64,000 nucleotides of DNA from Prevotella corporis DSM 18810 = JCM 8529 (GTDB lineage Bacteria > Bacteroidota > Bacteroidia > Bacteroidales > Bacteroidaceae). The position numbers and the translations under genes were made by a program. Numbering within the stretch: position 1 is the first letter of the stretch; every line of letters starts with the position of its first letter. The notes below the pieces were generated by a model. It was not told where the DNA came from. It did no database searches and saw only the letters and a list, made by a program, of their open reading frames with translations. The DNA lies in the NCBI RefSeq assembly GCF_000430525.1, contig NZ_AUME01000010.1, forward strand, positions 1 to 64,000. Direction: 5' to 3'. Positions 35,074-42,507 of the stretch are shown here, one piece after another.

Positions 35074-35616
35074 ATGGGTAAATTAATTATATTTGCTATT
35101 TTGGCAGTGATAATTCTCGGCTCTGCTGTGTTCTGCGTGTCAACCAAGCGTATTATGCGAGCTGCAACAGCATTATTGTTTGTACTTTTTGGTGTGGCAG
35201 GACTTTATTTTCTGCTGGACTATACCTTCCTTGGGGCAGCACAGATTAGTATTTATGCCGGAGGTATAACGGTAATGTATATCTTTGCAATCCAGTTGGT
35301 AAGTAAAAATACTCTTCAAGGACTTTCTGAGAGCTGGCTTGGCAAGAGAAGTGTTGTTGCTGGGTTGATAGCCTTGGTTGGGGCCGCTACAGTAGTTGGC
35401 GTGTTCTTGAAGAATAATATATTAATGGAAGTTGCTTCAAAGGCTACAACTGCTGATACAGAAGTTTCAATGGAAGTTATCGGTAAAAATCTCATGAGTG
35501 CTGATAAATACGGATACGTACTACCATTTGAGTTTATTTCCGTTTTCTTATTGGCTTGTATTATCGGAGGTTTGGTGATTTTGAATATTCGTAAAAAAGA
35601 GGAGGTAGAAAAATGA
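35074..35616 (+). CDS. nuoJ: NADH-quinone oxidoreductase subunit J
   Basis: A 180-residue membrane subunit (ND6 homologue) with five transmembrane helices. The third helix begins with LGAAQISIYAGGITVMYIFAI, the conserved pi-bulge segment. A periplasmic loop of about 45 residues (AFSKATTADTEVSMEVIGK region) comes before the last helix, FEFISVFLLACIIGGLVIL. Its end overlaps nuoK by four bases (ATGA), so the two are translationally coupled. Confidence 0.95.
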   Translation: MGKLIIFAILAVIILGSAVFCVSTKRIMRAATALLFVLFGVAGLYFLLDYTFLGAAQISIYAGGITVMYIFAIQLVSKNTLQGLSESWLGKRSVVAGLIALVGAATVVGVFLKNNILMEVASKATTADTEVSMEVIGKNLMSADKYGYVLPFEFISVFLLACIIGGLVILNIRKKEEVEK

Positions 35617-35921
35617 TACCAGTAGAATATTTTTTCATCCTCAGTGGATTGTTGTTCTTTATTGGAGTCTTTGGTTTTGTCACCCGTCGTAATCTTGTTG
35701 CGATGCTTATCTCCGTAGAGCTAATCTTAAATAGTGTTGACCTTAATTTTGCAGCATTCAATCGTTTGCTCTATCCAGAAGGATATGAGGGAATGTTTTT
35801 CACCATTTTCTCTATTGGTGTAAGTGCTGCAGAGTCAGCAGTTGCTCTTGCTATAATAATCAATGTTTACCGTCATCTTCATAGCGACCAGGTGAACAGT
35901 ATTGAAAATATGAAATTATAA
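35613..35921 (+). CDS. nuoK: NADH-quinone oxidoreductase subunit K
   Basis: A 102-residue subunit (ND4L homologue) with three transmembrane helices. The two buried Glu residues needed for proton transfer are in the expected places: LISVELILNSVDLNF, and SIGVSAAESAVALAII. It overlaps nuoJ by four bases and is followed by nuoL after ten bases. Confidence 0.96.
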   Translation: MIPVEYFFILSGLLFFIGVFGFVTRRNLVAMLISVELILNSVDLNFAAFNRLLYPEGYEGMFFTIFSIGVSAAESAVALAIIINVYRHLHSDQVNSIENMKL

Positions 35922-35931
35922 GAATAAGGTT

Positions 35932-37956
35932 ATGTTTGATTACGCATTTTTGATACTTCTTCTCCCATTCCTAAGCGCTATAGTTCTGGGATTGTTTGGA
36001 ATGAAGATGCCGAAAGCGGTAGCAGGTATCATTGGTACATGTATTTTGGGGGCACTCTTTGTGTTGAGCCTTTATACAGCCTATAACTATTTCTTCTATA
36101 CGGGTGAATACACCTCTATGGGAGAGACGTTTAAGGTTGTAGATGGAAGATTGACGAACGGCACTTACCCGATAGTGACTGTTTTCAATTTCACATGGTT
36201 GAGATTTACAGAGTTGTTGACTTTCAATATCGGTTTCCGGCTCAGTCCTATTAGTGTGATGATGTTAATTGTTATCACCACTGTCAGTTTTATGGTTCAC
36301 ATTTATTCTTTTGGATATATGGCGGAACGTGACAAGGACTATAAGTTTGAAGAATATGAGCACGGTTTCCAACGCTTTTATGCGTACCTTTCATTGTTCT
36401 CAATGTCAATGTTAGGACTTGTTGTTGCAACAAATGTATTCCAGATGTATCTCTTTTGGGAGTTGGTTGGTGTATGTTCTTACTTGCTCATTGGATTCTA
36501 TTATCCAAAGCACACTGCAGTTCATGCGAGCAAGAAGGCTTTCATCGTTACACGTTTTGCTGACTTGTTCTTCTTGATAGGTATTTTGTTCTTTAGTTTC
36601 TATGTTGGAACTTTCAATTTTGACCTTACTGCTGATGCAAGTCTTGCCGATAAGTTGGCTGCTGTTGCTTCTAATCCAGAAACAGCTTGGGCTATCCCGA
36701 CTGCACTTTTCTTAATGTTCATAGGTGGTGCGGGCAAGTCGGCCATGTTCCCACTTCATATTTGGCTGCCCGACGCTATGGAAGGCCCGACTCCTGTCTC
36801 TGCATTGATTCATGCTGCTACGATGGTGGTTGCTGGTGTATTCCAGGTTGCAAGTATGTTCCCAATCTATATCAAGTTTGGGGCTATTGAGCAGCTTCAT
36901 TGGATTGCCAATATCGCCGCCTTTACAGCATTTTATGCAGCGGCAGTTGCATGTGCTCAACGCGATATCAAGCGTGGTTTAGCATTCTCCACCATCTCTC
37001 AGATAGCTTATATGCTCGTTGCACTTGGTGTTTGCTACGCAATAGACAATGAAGATGGTGGTCTCGGTTACATGGCGTCAATGTTCCATTTGTTCACTCA
37101 TGCAATGTTTAAAGCGCTCCTTTTTCTCTGTTCTGGTGCCATCATTGTTATCATCGGCAGTAATTTCAAGGAGTATATGGGCGGATTGCACAAGTATATG
37201 CCTATTACCAACGCATGCTTCCTGATAGGTTGTATTGCTATTTCTGGTGTGTGGCCGTTTGCAGGGTTCTTTTCAAAGGATGAAATTGTAGCAGCTTGTT
37301 TCCAGTTCTCTCCAGCTTTAGGATGGTTCATGACTTTGGTGTCAGGTATGACAGCGTTCTATATGTTCCGTTTGTATTACGTTATATTCTGGGGAAAGTC
37401 TTACTATGAGGAAGATCCTGAGAATCGTCGTAAGCCACAGGAAGTTCCATTTGTCATGTGGGGACCATTAGTATTCCTTGCTATCATTTCAATTTTTGCA
37501 GGTTGGATTCCTTTTGGACATTTTGTAACAGCTACAGGACAGACAGCAGAAATTCATTTACAGCATTTCCATTTTTCAAACGTTGCTTGGTTCAGTCTCT
37601 TAGCAGCTGCCATTGGCATCAGCCTTGCAACGTGGATGTATATGCCAAAGAATAATCCTGTCGCTGATACGCTGGCGAAAAAGATGCCGAGACTTCACAA
37701 GGCAGCACTCAATAGATTCTACATCGACAATGCTTGGCAATTCTTTACTCATAAGATTGTATTCAAGTGCTTCTCAATTCCTATTGCATGGTTCGATAGA
37801 AATGTTATCGACGGTACATTCAATTTCATGGCCTGGGGAACACAGGAGGCTGGAGAGAGCATTCGTCCATGGCAGAGCGGTGATGTCCGCCATTATGCAA
37901 TATGGTTCATTACAGGAACAATAGCTTTAACATTAGTAATACTTTGCTTGATTTAG
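35932..37956 (+). CDS. nuoL: NADH-quinone oxidoreductase subunit L
   Basis: A 674-residue antiporter-like subunit at the distal end of the membrane arm. The core holds the Glu of FWELVGVCSYLLIGFY and the Lys and His pathway KSAMFPLHIWLPDAMEGPTP, followed by ALIHAATMVVAGVF. The C-terminal third (from about 520) has the long lateral helix and the last anchor helix. It pumps protons as the complex turns over. Its length is in the usual range of 600-700 residues. The next gene, nuoM, begins four bases after its stop. Confidence 0.97.
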   Translation: MFDYAFLILLLPFLSAIVLGLFGMKMPKAVAGIIGTCILGALFVLSLYTAYNYFFYTGEYTSMGETFKVVDGRLTNGTYPIVTVFNFTWLRFTELLTFNIGFRLSPISVMMLIVITTVSFMVHIYSFGYMAERDKDYKFEEYEHGFQRFYAYLSLFSMSMLGLVVATNVFQMYLFWELVGVCSYLLIGFYYPKHTAVHASKKAFIVTRFADLFFLIGILFFSFYVGTFNFDLTADASLADKLAAVASNPETAWAIPTALFLMFIGGAGKSAMFPLHIWLPDAMEGPTPVSALIHAATMVVAGVFQVASMFPIYIKFGAIEQLHWIANIAAFTAFYAAAVACAQRDIKRGLAFSTISQIAYMLVALGVCYAIDNEDGGLGYMASMFHLFTHAMFKALLFLCSGAIIVIIGSNFKEYMGGLHKYMPITNACFLIGCIAISGVWPFAGFFSKDEIVAACFQFSPALGWFMTLVSGMTAFYMFRLYYVIFWGKSYYEEDPENRRKPQEVPFVMWGPLVFLAIISIFAGWIPFGHFVTATGQTAEIHLQHFHFSNVAWFSLLAAAIGISLATWMYMPKNNPVADTLAKKMPRLHKAALNRFYIDNAWQFFTHKIVFKCFSIPIAWFDRNVIDGTFNFMAWGTQEAGESIRPWQSGDVRHYAIWFITGTIALTLVILCLI

Positions 37957-37960
37957 AGAG

Positions 37961-39472
37961 ATGAGTTGGATATTAACAATATTTGTGATAATCCCCGTAT
38001 TGATGCTCTTAGGCCTTTGGGTTGCTAAGAATGATAATCAAGTACGTGGCGTGATGGTAGCAGGTTCCACAGCATTGCTGGTTGGAGCTATTTGGCTGAC
38101 CGTCTATTTTGTTCAACAGCGTAATGCTGGCAATACCGATACCATGTTGCTGGCTAACTCTGCGATGTGGTTTAAGCCATTGAACATCGCATTTGCCGTT
38201 GGAGTAGATGGTATCTCTGTGGTGATGATTTTGCTTTCTGCAATTATCGTGTTCACTGGTACATTTGCAAGTTGGCAGCTTGAACCGATGAAGAAAGAGT
38301 ATTTCCTTTGGTTCGTATTGCTTTCATCAGGTGTATTCGGTTTCTTTATTTCGACCGACATGTTCACCATGTTTATGTTCTACGAAGTAGCTTTGATTCC
38401 TATGTATCTTCTGATAGGTGTATGGGGAACAGGCGCCAAGGAATATTCAGCTATGAAGCTAACCCTTATGTTGATGGGTGGTTCTGGTTTGTTGATTTTC
38501 GGAATCCTTGGCATCTACTATTTCAGTGGAGCTACGACGATGGACGTTGTGGAATTGGCAAAGATGCACGCAATGCCAAAGAATATTCAAAATATTTTCT
38601 TCCCATTTGTATTTGTTGGGTTTGGTATTCTTGGCGCACTATTCCCATTCCATACATGGTCTCCTGATGGTCATGCTTCAGCCCCTACGGCCGTATCTAT
38701 GCTTCATGCTGGAGTGTTGATGAAGTTGGGAGGTTATGGCTGTCTCCGCATTGCAATGTTCATGATGCCTGATGCTCTTGAAATGTGGGCGCCAGTGTTC
38801 CTCGTGTTAACTACTATATCGGTTGTTTATGGAGCGCTTTCAGCTTGCGTTCAGACGGATTTGAAGTATATCAATGCTTATTCTTCAGTGTCTCACTGTG
38901 GAATGGTGCTTTTTGCTTTGCTAATGGTGACTCAGACCGCCATCACTGGTGCAATTCTTCAAATGCTCTCTCACGGTTTGATGACAGCTCTGTTCTTCGC
39001 ATGTATCGGTATGATTTACCACCGTGCTGGAACTCGTGATGTTCGCTATCTTGGCGGTTTGATGAAAGTCATCCCATTCCTCGCTGTTTCATACGTTGTG
39101 GCTGGTTTGGCAAACCTTGGCCTTCCAGGCTTTTCTGGTTTCATAGCCGAAATGACAATTTTTGTAGGGTCGTTCGAGAATGGCGGAACGTTCCACCGCG
39201 TTTGTACAATCGTAGCTTGTACTTCAATCGTTGTAACTGCCGTTTACATTCTTCGTGTGGTTGGTAAGATATTATTCCAGACAATTCCAAATCCGAAGTT
39301 CCTTGAACTCCACGATGCTACCTGGGATGAACGCTTCTCGATAGGAGCATTAATTTTCTGCGTAGCTGGTCTCGGTTTGTGTCCATTGTTTTTTGAGGAC
39401 ATGATTATCAGCGCAGTTGGTCCAATATTCGACCATATCATTGCTTATGTACCAAATTTGGGTAATCTTTAA
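37961..39472 (+). CDS. nuoM: NADH-quinone oxidoreductase subunit M
   Basis: A 503-residue antiporter-like subunit (ND4 homologue) with about 14 transmembrane helices. FMFYEVALIPMYLLIGVWG carries the key Glu, and FPFHTWSPDGHASAPTAVS followed by LHAGVLMKLGGYG carries the proton-pathway His and Lys. It lies four bases after nuoL and 12 bases before nuoN. Nothing unusual is seen. Confidence 0.97.
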   Translation: MSWILTIFVIIPVLMLLGLWVAKNDNQVRGVMVAGSTALLVGAIWLTVYFVQQRNAGNTDTMLLANSAMWFKPLNIAFAVGVDGISVVMILLSAIIVFTGTFASWQLEPMKKEYFLWFVLLSSGVFGFFISTDMFTMFMFYEVALIPMYLLIGVWGTGAKEYSAMKLTLMLMGGSGLLIFGILGIYYFSGATTMDVVELAKMHAMPKNIQNIFFPFVFVGFGILGALFPFHTWSPDGHASAPTAVSMLHAGVLMKLGGYGCLRIAMFMMPDALEMWAPVFLVLTTISVVYGALSACVQTDLKYINAYSSVSHCGMVLFALLMVTQTAITGAILQMLSHGLMTALFFACIGMIYHRAGTRDVRYLGGLMKVIPFLAVSYVVAGLANLGLPGFSGFIAEMTIFVGSFENGGTFHRVCTIVACTSIVVTAVYILRVVGKILFQTIPNPKFLELHDATWDERFSIGALIFCVAGLGLCPLFFEDMIISAVGPIFDHIIAYVPNLGNL

Positions 39473-39484
39473 TAAACTGGCGAA

Positions 39485-40924
39485 ATGAATTATAGTGATT
39501 TCTTTAAAATGATTCCAGAGGCAAGTCTTGTTGCCATTCTGATAATCTTGTTTATTGCTGATTTTATCTCAGCAAACAAAGAAGACCGCAAGTGGTTCAA
39601 TCCGCTGTCTTGCGTACTCATGCTTGTGAATACTGTCATTTGCCTTGTTCCAATGGATGCGCAAAATGCTTTTGGGGGAATGTACGTGACTTCAACAGCA
39701 GTAGATGTCATGAAGGCAATTCTGTCTTTAGGTACATTCATTGTGCTGTTGCAGAGCCGTGTATGGGCAGTACGTAGTGAAAAAGAGGGCGAGTTCTATA
39801 TGCTTGTTGTTTCCACCCTGTTGGGTATGAATATGATGATGAGTGCTGGGAATTTCCTTATGTTCTTTCTTGGCCTGGAGATGGCTTCTGTCCCCTTGGC
39901 ATGTGCCGTTGCCTTTGACAAGTATCGTAAATACTCCGCTGAAGCTGCTGCAAAGTTCATTTTGACAGCGACCTTCTCAAGTGGTGTGATGTTGTACGGT
40001 ATCAGTTTCATCTATGCAGCTTACGGTACATTTTATTTTGATGATATCGCAACAAAACTACAGGCTACGCCACTCACAGTTATGGGTTTGGTGTTCTTCT
40101 TCAGTGGTTTAGGCTTCAAGATATCCTTGGTTCCATTCCACTTCTGGACAGCTGATACCTACCAGGGAGCGCCTACCACCATTACTGGCTATTTAAGTGT
40201 TATATCGAAAGGAGCTGCTGCCTTTACCTTATTGAGCATACTCTTTCACGTTTTTAGTGGTATGATGGAATATTGGCATGTTTTGATGATGATTGTGATA
40301 GCACTTTCCATAACTATCGCCAATCTTTTTGCTGTTCGTCAAGGCGAGCTCAAGCGATTCATGGCATTTAGTTCTATTTCACAAGCTGGCTACATCATGT
40401 TGGCAGCTTTGGGCAACGATTGGAGCACTTCCGTATCTTCATTGAGCTACTACGTTCTCATTTATGTTGTTGCTAATATGGCAGTGTTCACAATCATTTC
40501 AGTTGTGGAACAAAATAATGGCGGTAAAACAGAAATATCCGACTACAATGGTTTTTACAAGACCAATCCACGTCTTTCATTTCTGATGACCATTGCCATG
40601 TTCTCATTGGGAGGTATTCCTCCATTCGCTGGTATGTTCTCCAAGTTCTTTGTGTTCATGGCTGGAGTGAAGGGGGCAGATATTACCACTTTTCAGGGTG
40701 CTTGGATCTATGGAGTACTTTTCATTGCATTGATTAATACAGTTATTTCACTTTACTATTATCTGAAAATAGTGAAGGCAATGTATATCAATCATTGCGA
40801 TTCACCATTGCCAACATTCAAGAGCGACAATAACACAAAGTTCGCATTGGCCCTCTGTACCACAGGCATTGTGCTCTTTGGCGTATGCAGCTATATTTAT
40901 GAGTGGATTGCTTCAGCAGTATAA
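39485..40924 (+). CDS. nuoN: NADH-quinone oxidoreductase subunit N
   Basis: A 479-residue antiporter-like subunit (ND2 homologue) with about 14 helices. FFLGLEMASVPLACAVAF, FKISLVPFHFWTADTYQGAP (Lys and His of the channel) and SVISKGAAAFTLL are the signature segments. It ends the operon, and a strong terminator follows 20 bases after its stop. With nuoA-M this gives 11 subunits' worth of complex I (CD fused) and no nuoE, nuoF or nuoG anywhere in the window. Confidence 0.97.
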   Translation: MNYSDFFKMIPEASLVAILIILFIADFISANKEDRKWFNPLSCVLMLVNTVICLVPMDAQNAFGGMYVTSTAVDVMKAILSLGTFIVLLQSRVWAVRSEKEGEFYMLVVSTLLGMNMMMSAGNFLMFFLGLEMASVPLACAVAFDKYRKYSAEAAAKFILTATFSSGVMLYGISFIYAAYGTFYFDDIATKLQATPLTVMGLVFFFSGLGFKISLVPFHFWTADTYQGAPTTITGYLSVISKGAAAFTLLSILFHVFSGMMEYWHVLMMIVIALSITIANLFAVRQGELKRFMAFSSISQAGYIMLAALGNDWSTSVSSLSYYVLIYVVANMAVFTIISVVEQNNGGKTEISDYNGFYKTNPRLSFLMTIAMFSLGGIPPFAGMFSKFFVFMAGVKGADITTFQGAWIYGVLFIALINTVISLYYYLKIVKAMYINHCDSPLPTFKSDNNTKFALALCTTGIVLFGVCSYIYEWIASAV

Positions 40925-40944
40925 GGCATCAAATAAATAATGAT

Positions 40945-40981
40945 AAGGAGCTGTTGTGAAATCCCATAACAGCTCCTTTTC
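40945..40981 (+). terminator. terminator of the nuo operon
   Basis: AAGGAGCTGTT (40945-40955) and AACAGCTCCTT (40968-40978) form a perfect 11-bp stem with a 12-base loop, followed by TTTTC. Confidence 0.88.
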
Positions 40982-41057
40982 ATTGTGATACGGTTTGATA
41001 CGACTTGTTATTCAAGATTTTGATCAATGCAATTATGTTGTTTATGAAATGCAATCA

Positions 41058-41118
41058 AATAGGTCAGCTTTTGAATGGTAAAAGGTCAGCTTTTGAAGCA
41101 CAATGCCTGACCTTTTGA
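41058..41118. repeat. 22-bp phased intergenic repeat, locus 3 (best copy)
   Basis: Three CTTTTG anchors at 41068, 41090 and 41112 are exactly 22 bases apart. Units one and two share AGGTCAGCTTTTGAA. Unit three reads GCCTGACCTTTTGA, which is the inverted form of the same core, so the core is itself nearly palindromic. A weak further unit (TGGTCAGTTGTTTG) lies near 41141. The rest of 40925-41446 shows the nuo terminator and AT-rich sequence without clear genes. Confidence 0.7.
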
Positions 41119-41446
41119 TGTATCACTCTTTTTTCGTTTATGGTCAGTTGTTTGTAAACTTGATTCTGATGAGGTTAGCCTATGATGTTTGTAGTCATGC
41201 GCATTCTGAGGCCGTCTTCAATAATGCTGTTGTGAATGCGAGGAACTAGACAATCCAGTCTCGACGTACCTGCTATGTCTTGTAACAGCCAACAATCTCA
41301 TCTGTCTGTCAATTAAGCAACATTCGTACAAAACTATAATAAAATTGGTTAGCGCCGATAACTACATTTTGTTTTTTATTACTACCAAGCTCTCCGATTT
41401 TCATCTTCGTTTTATAATATCTGACTTGTTTCTACGTTGTACAAAT

Positions 41447-42034
41447 ATGAGGTACGCTCTATTTCTTGTGCTGTTTCTTAGTTGTTTGAAAGGGTCAGCT
41501 CAGGATATCTTCAATCAATCCAACCAGCATTTGAAATTCTCTGGAGTTTCAATGGCATCTCCCTTGTTTGATTTTATTGATACATTGAAGACACAAGGCT
41601 ATCAGGATGGATTGTCTGCGAAGTGGCACCACCGCGTGAAGGCTAAGTCTTATATGCATGGCAGATTTGAGAACCTCAATTGCATTCTTGAAATTGGTCA
41701 GAGTGTTTCTGGTGGTGTTGACACCCTTTGTGTTTATTTTGTCAATATCAACAATCCACTTATCAGTTACAAGATTCTCAATAATTTCTATCGTTCCCGC
41801 TACGGGAAGCCTATTTTTGACAATTATTATGCACCGATGGACTATTTCAGTAAAGCAAAGTCACAGTTGGCTACTGATCCATTCATTACTACTTTTTCCA
41901 TCTCAGGAGGAATTATCCAATTAGGATTGAAATATGATGAAAAATTGAACGATTATGTCTATACCATCCTATTTGTTGATACGTTAAATGCGGCACCTGT
42001 CATACCTGATGATGATAGCGTGATTGAGTGGTAG
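41447..42034 (+). CDS. small exported protein of unknown function
   Basis: I choose ATG 41447 because it gives a signal peptide, MRYALFLVLFLSCLKGSAQ, with cleavage after Ala-Gln; the longer open frame from 41345 would bury it. The mature protein has about 176 residues, is mostly beta-strand and soluble (NLNCILEIGQSVSGGVDTLC, then TTFSISGGIIQLGLKYDEKL), and ends with the acidic VIPDDDSVIEW. It has no Cys in the lipobox position, so it is likely periplasmic. I do not recognise a family. It stands alone between the nuo operon and gyrA. Confidence 0.65.
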   Translation: MRYALFLVLFLSCLKGSAQDIFNQSNQHLKFSGVSMASPLFDFIDTLKTQGYQDGLSAKWHHRVKAKSYMHGRFENLNCILEIGQSVSGGVDTLCVYFVNINNPLISYKILNNFYRSRYGKPIFDNYYAPMDYFSKAKSQLATDPFITTFSISGGIIQLGLKYDEKLNDYVYTILFVDTLNAAPVIPDDDSVIEW

Positions 42035-42330
42035 CAAACGGTTCGGTTGTTAATTAAATCAGCGATGTGTGAAAATGTTGAAAATTGATGAGATTCTGGC
42101 AAGTAAGTCTATAATGGAAAATTCTTTTTCCACTTATAATGCCAATACTTAAGTTTGGGAAAGGCCTTTTTACAACATCATAAATAGACCATAATGCTGC
42201 ACCCAATAGTTGTTGTGACTGTTTTGTTTGGCACGAAAATACTAAAAGACAGCTTTGATATAGTTTGTTTTGTGGACAATTTATATTGGCGGACTTATGG
42301 TAAAACCTTGCAACTATAACAATCCTTAAA

Positions 42331-42368
42331 ATGGCAATCTTTTTCGCTTTAAGCGATTTGATTGTCAT
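42331..42368 (+). other. long hairpin in the gap upstream of gyrA
   Basis: ATGGCAATC (42331-42339) pairs with GATTGTCAT (42360-42368) with one G-U pair. Inside lies a T-rich internal loop and the perfect palindrome TCGCTTTAAGCGA (42344-42356). T-rich sequence follows on the plus strand (TTTTATTTTGTAATTTT), so it may be a terminator for transcription coming from upstream. The remainder of 42035-42507 has no supported gene; a minus-strand frame there looks spurious. Confidence 0.5.
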
Positions 42369-42507
42369 TTTTATTTTGTAATTTTACACCTTGAAAAGAA
42401 ATCAAAAACAGCTTAAATCGAAGATAAATGGCATTTTGAGCGATTTTATATAACAAATGATGGCTGTTAAGAATAAGTTGTCAAAACAAGATAAATAAAA
42501 TTATATA

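Noticed and set aside
41058..41118. CRISPR array
   Set aside because: The period is 22 bases in total, the spacers are only about six bases, and no cas genes are present; the pattern is a phased short repeat.
42054..42368. A 104-codon minus-strand frame in the gap before gyrA
   Set aside because: No start context, runs through the hairpin at 42331, and the product resembles no protein; treated as chance.
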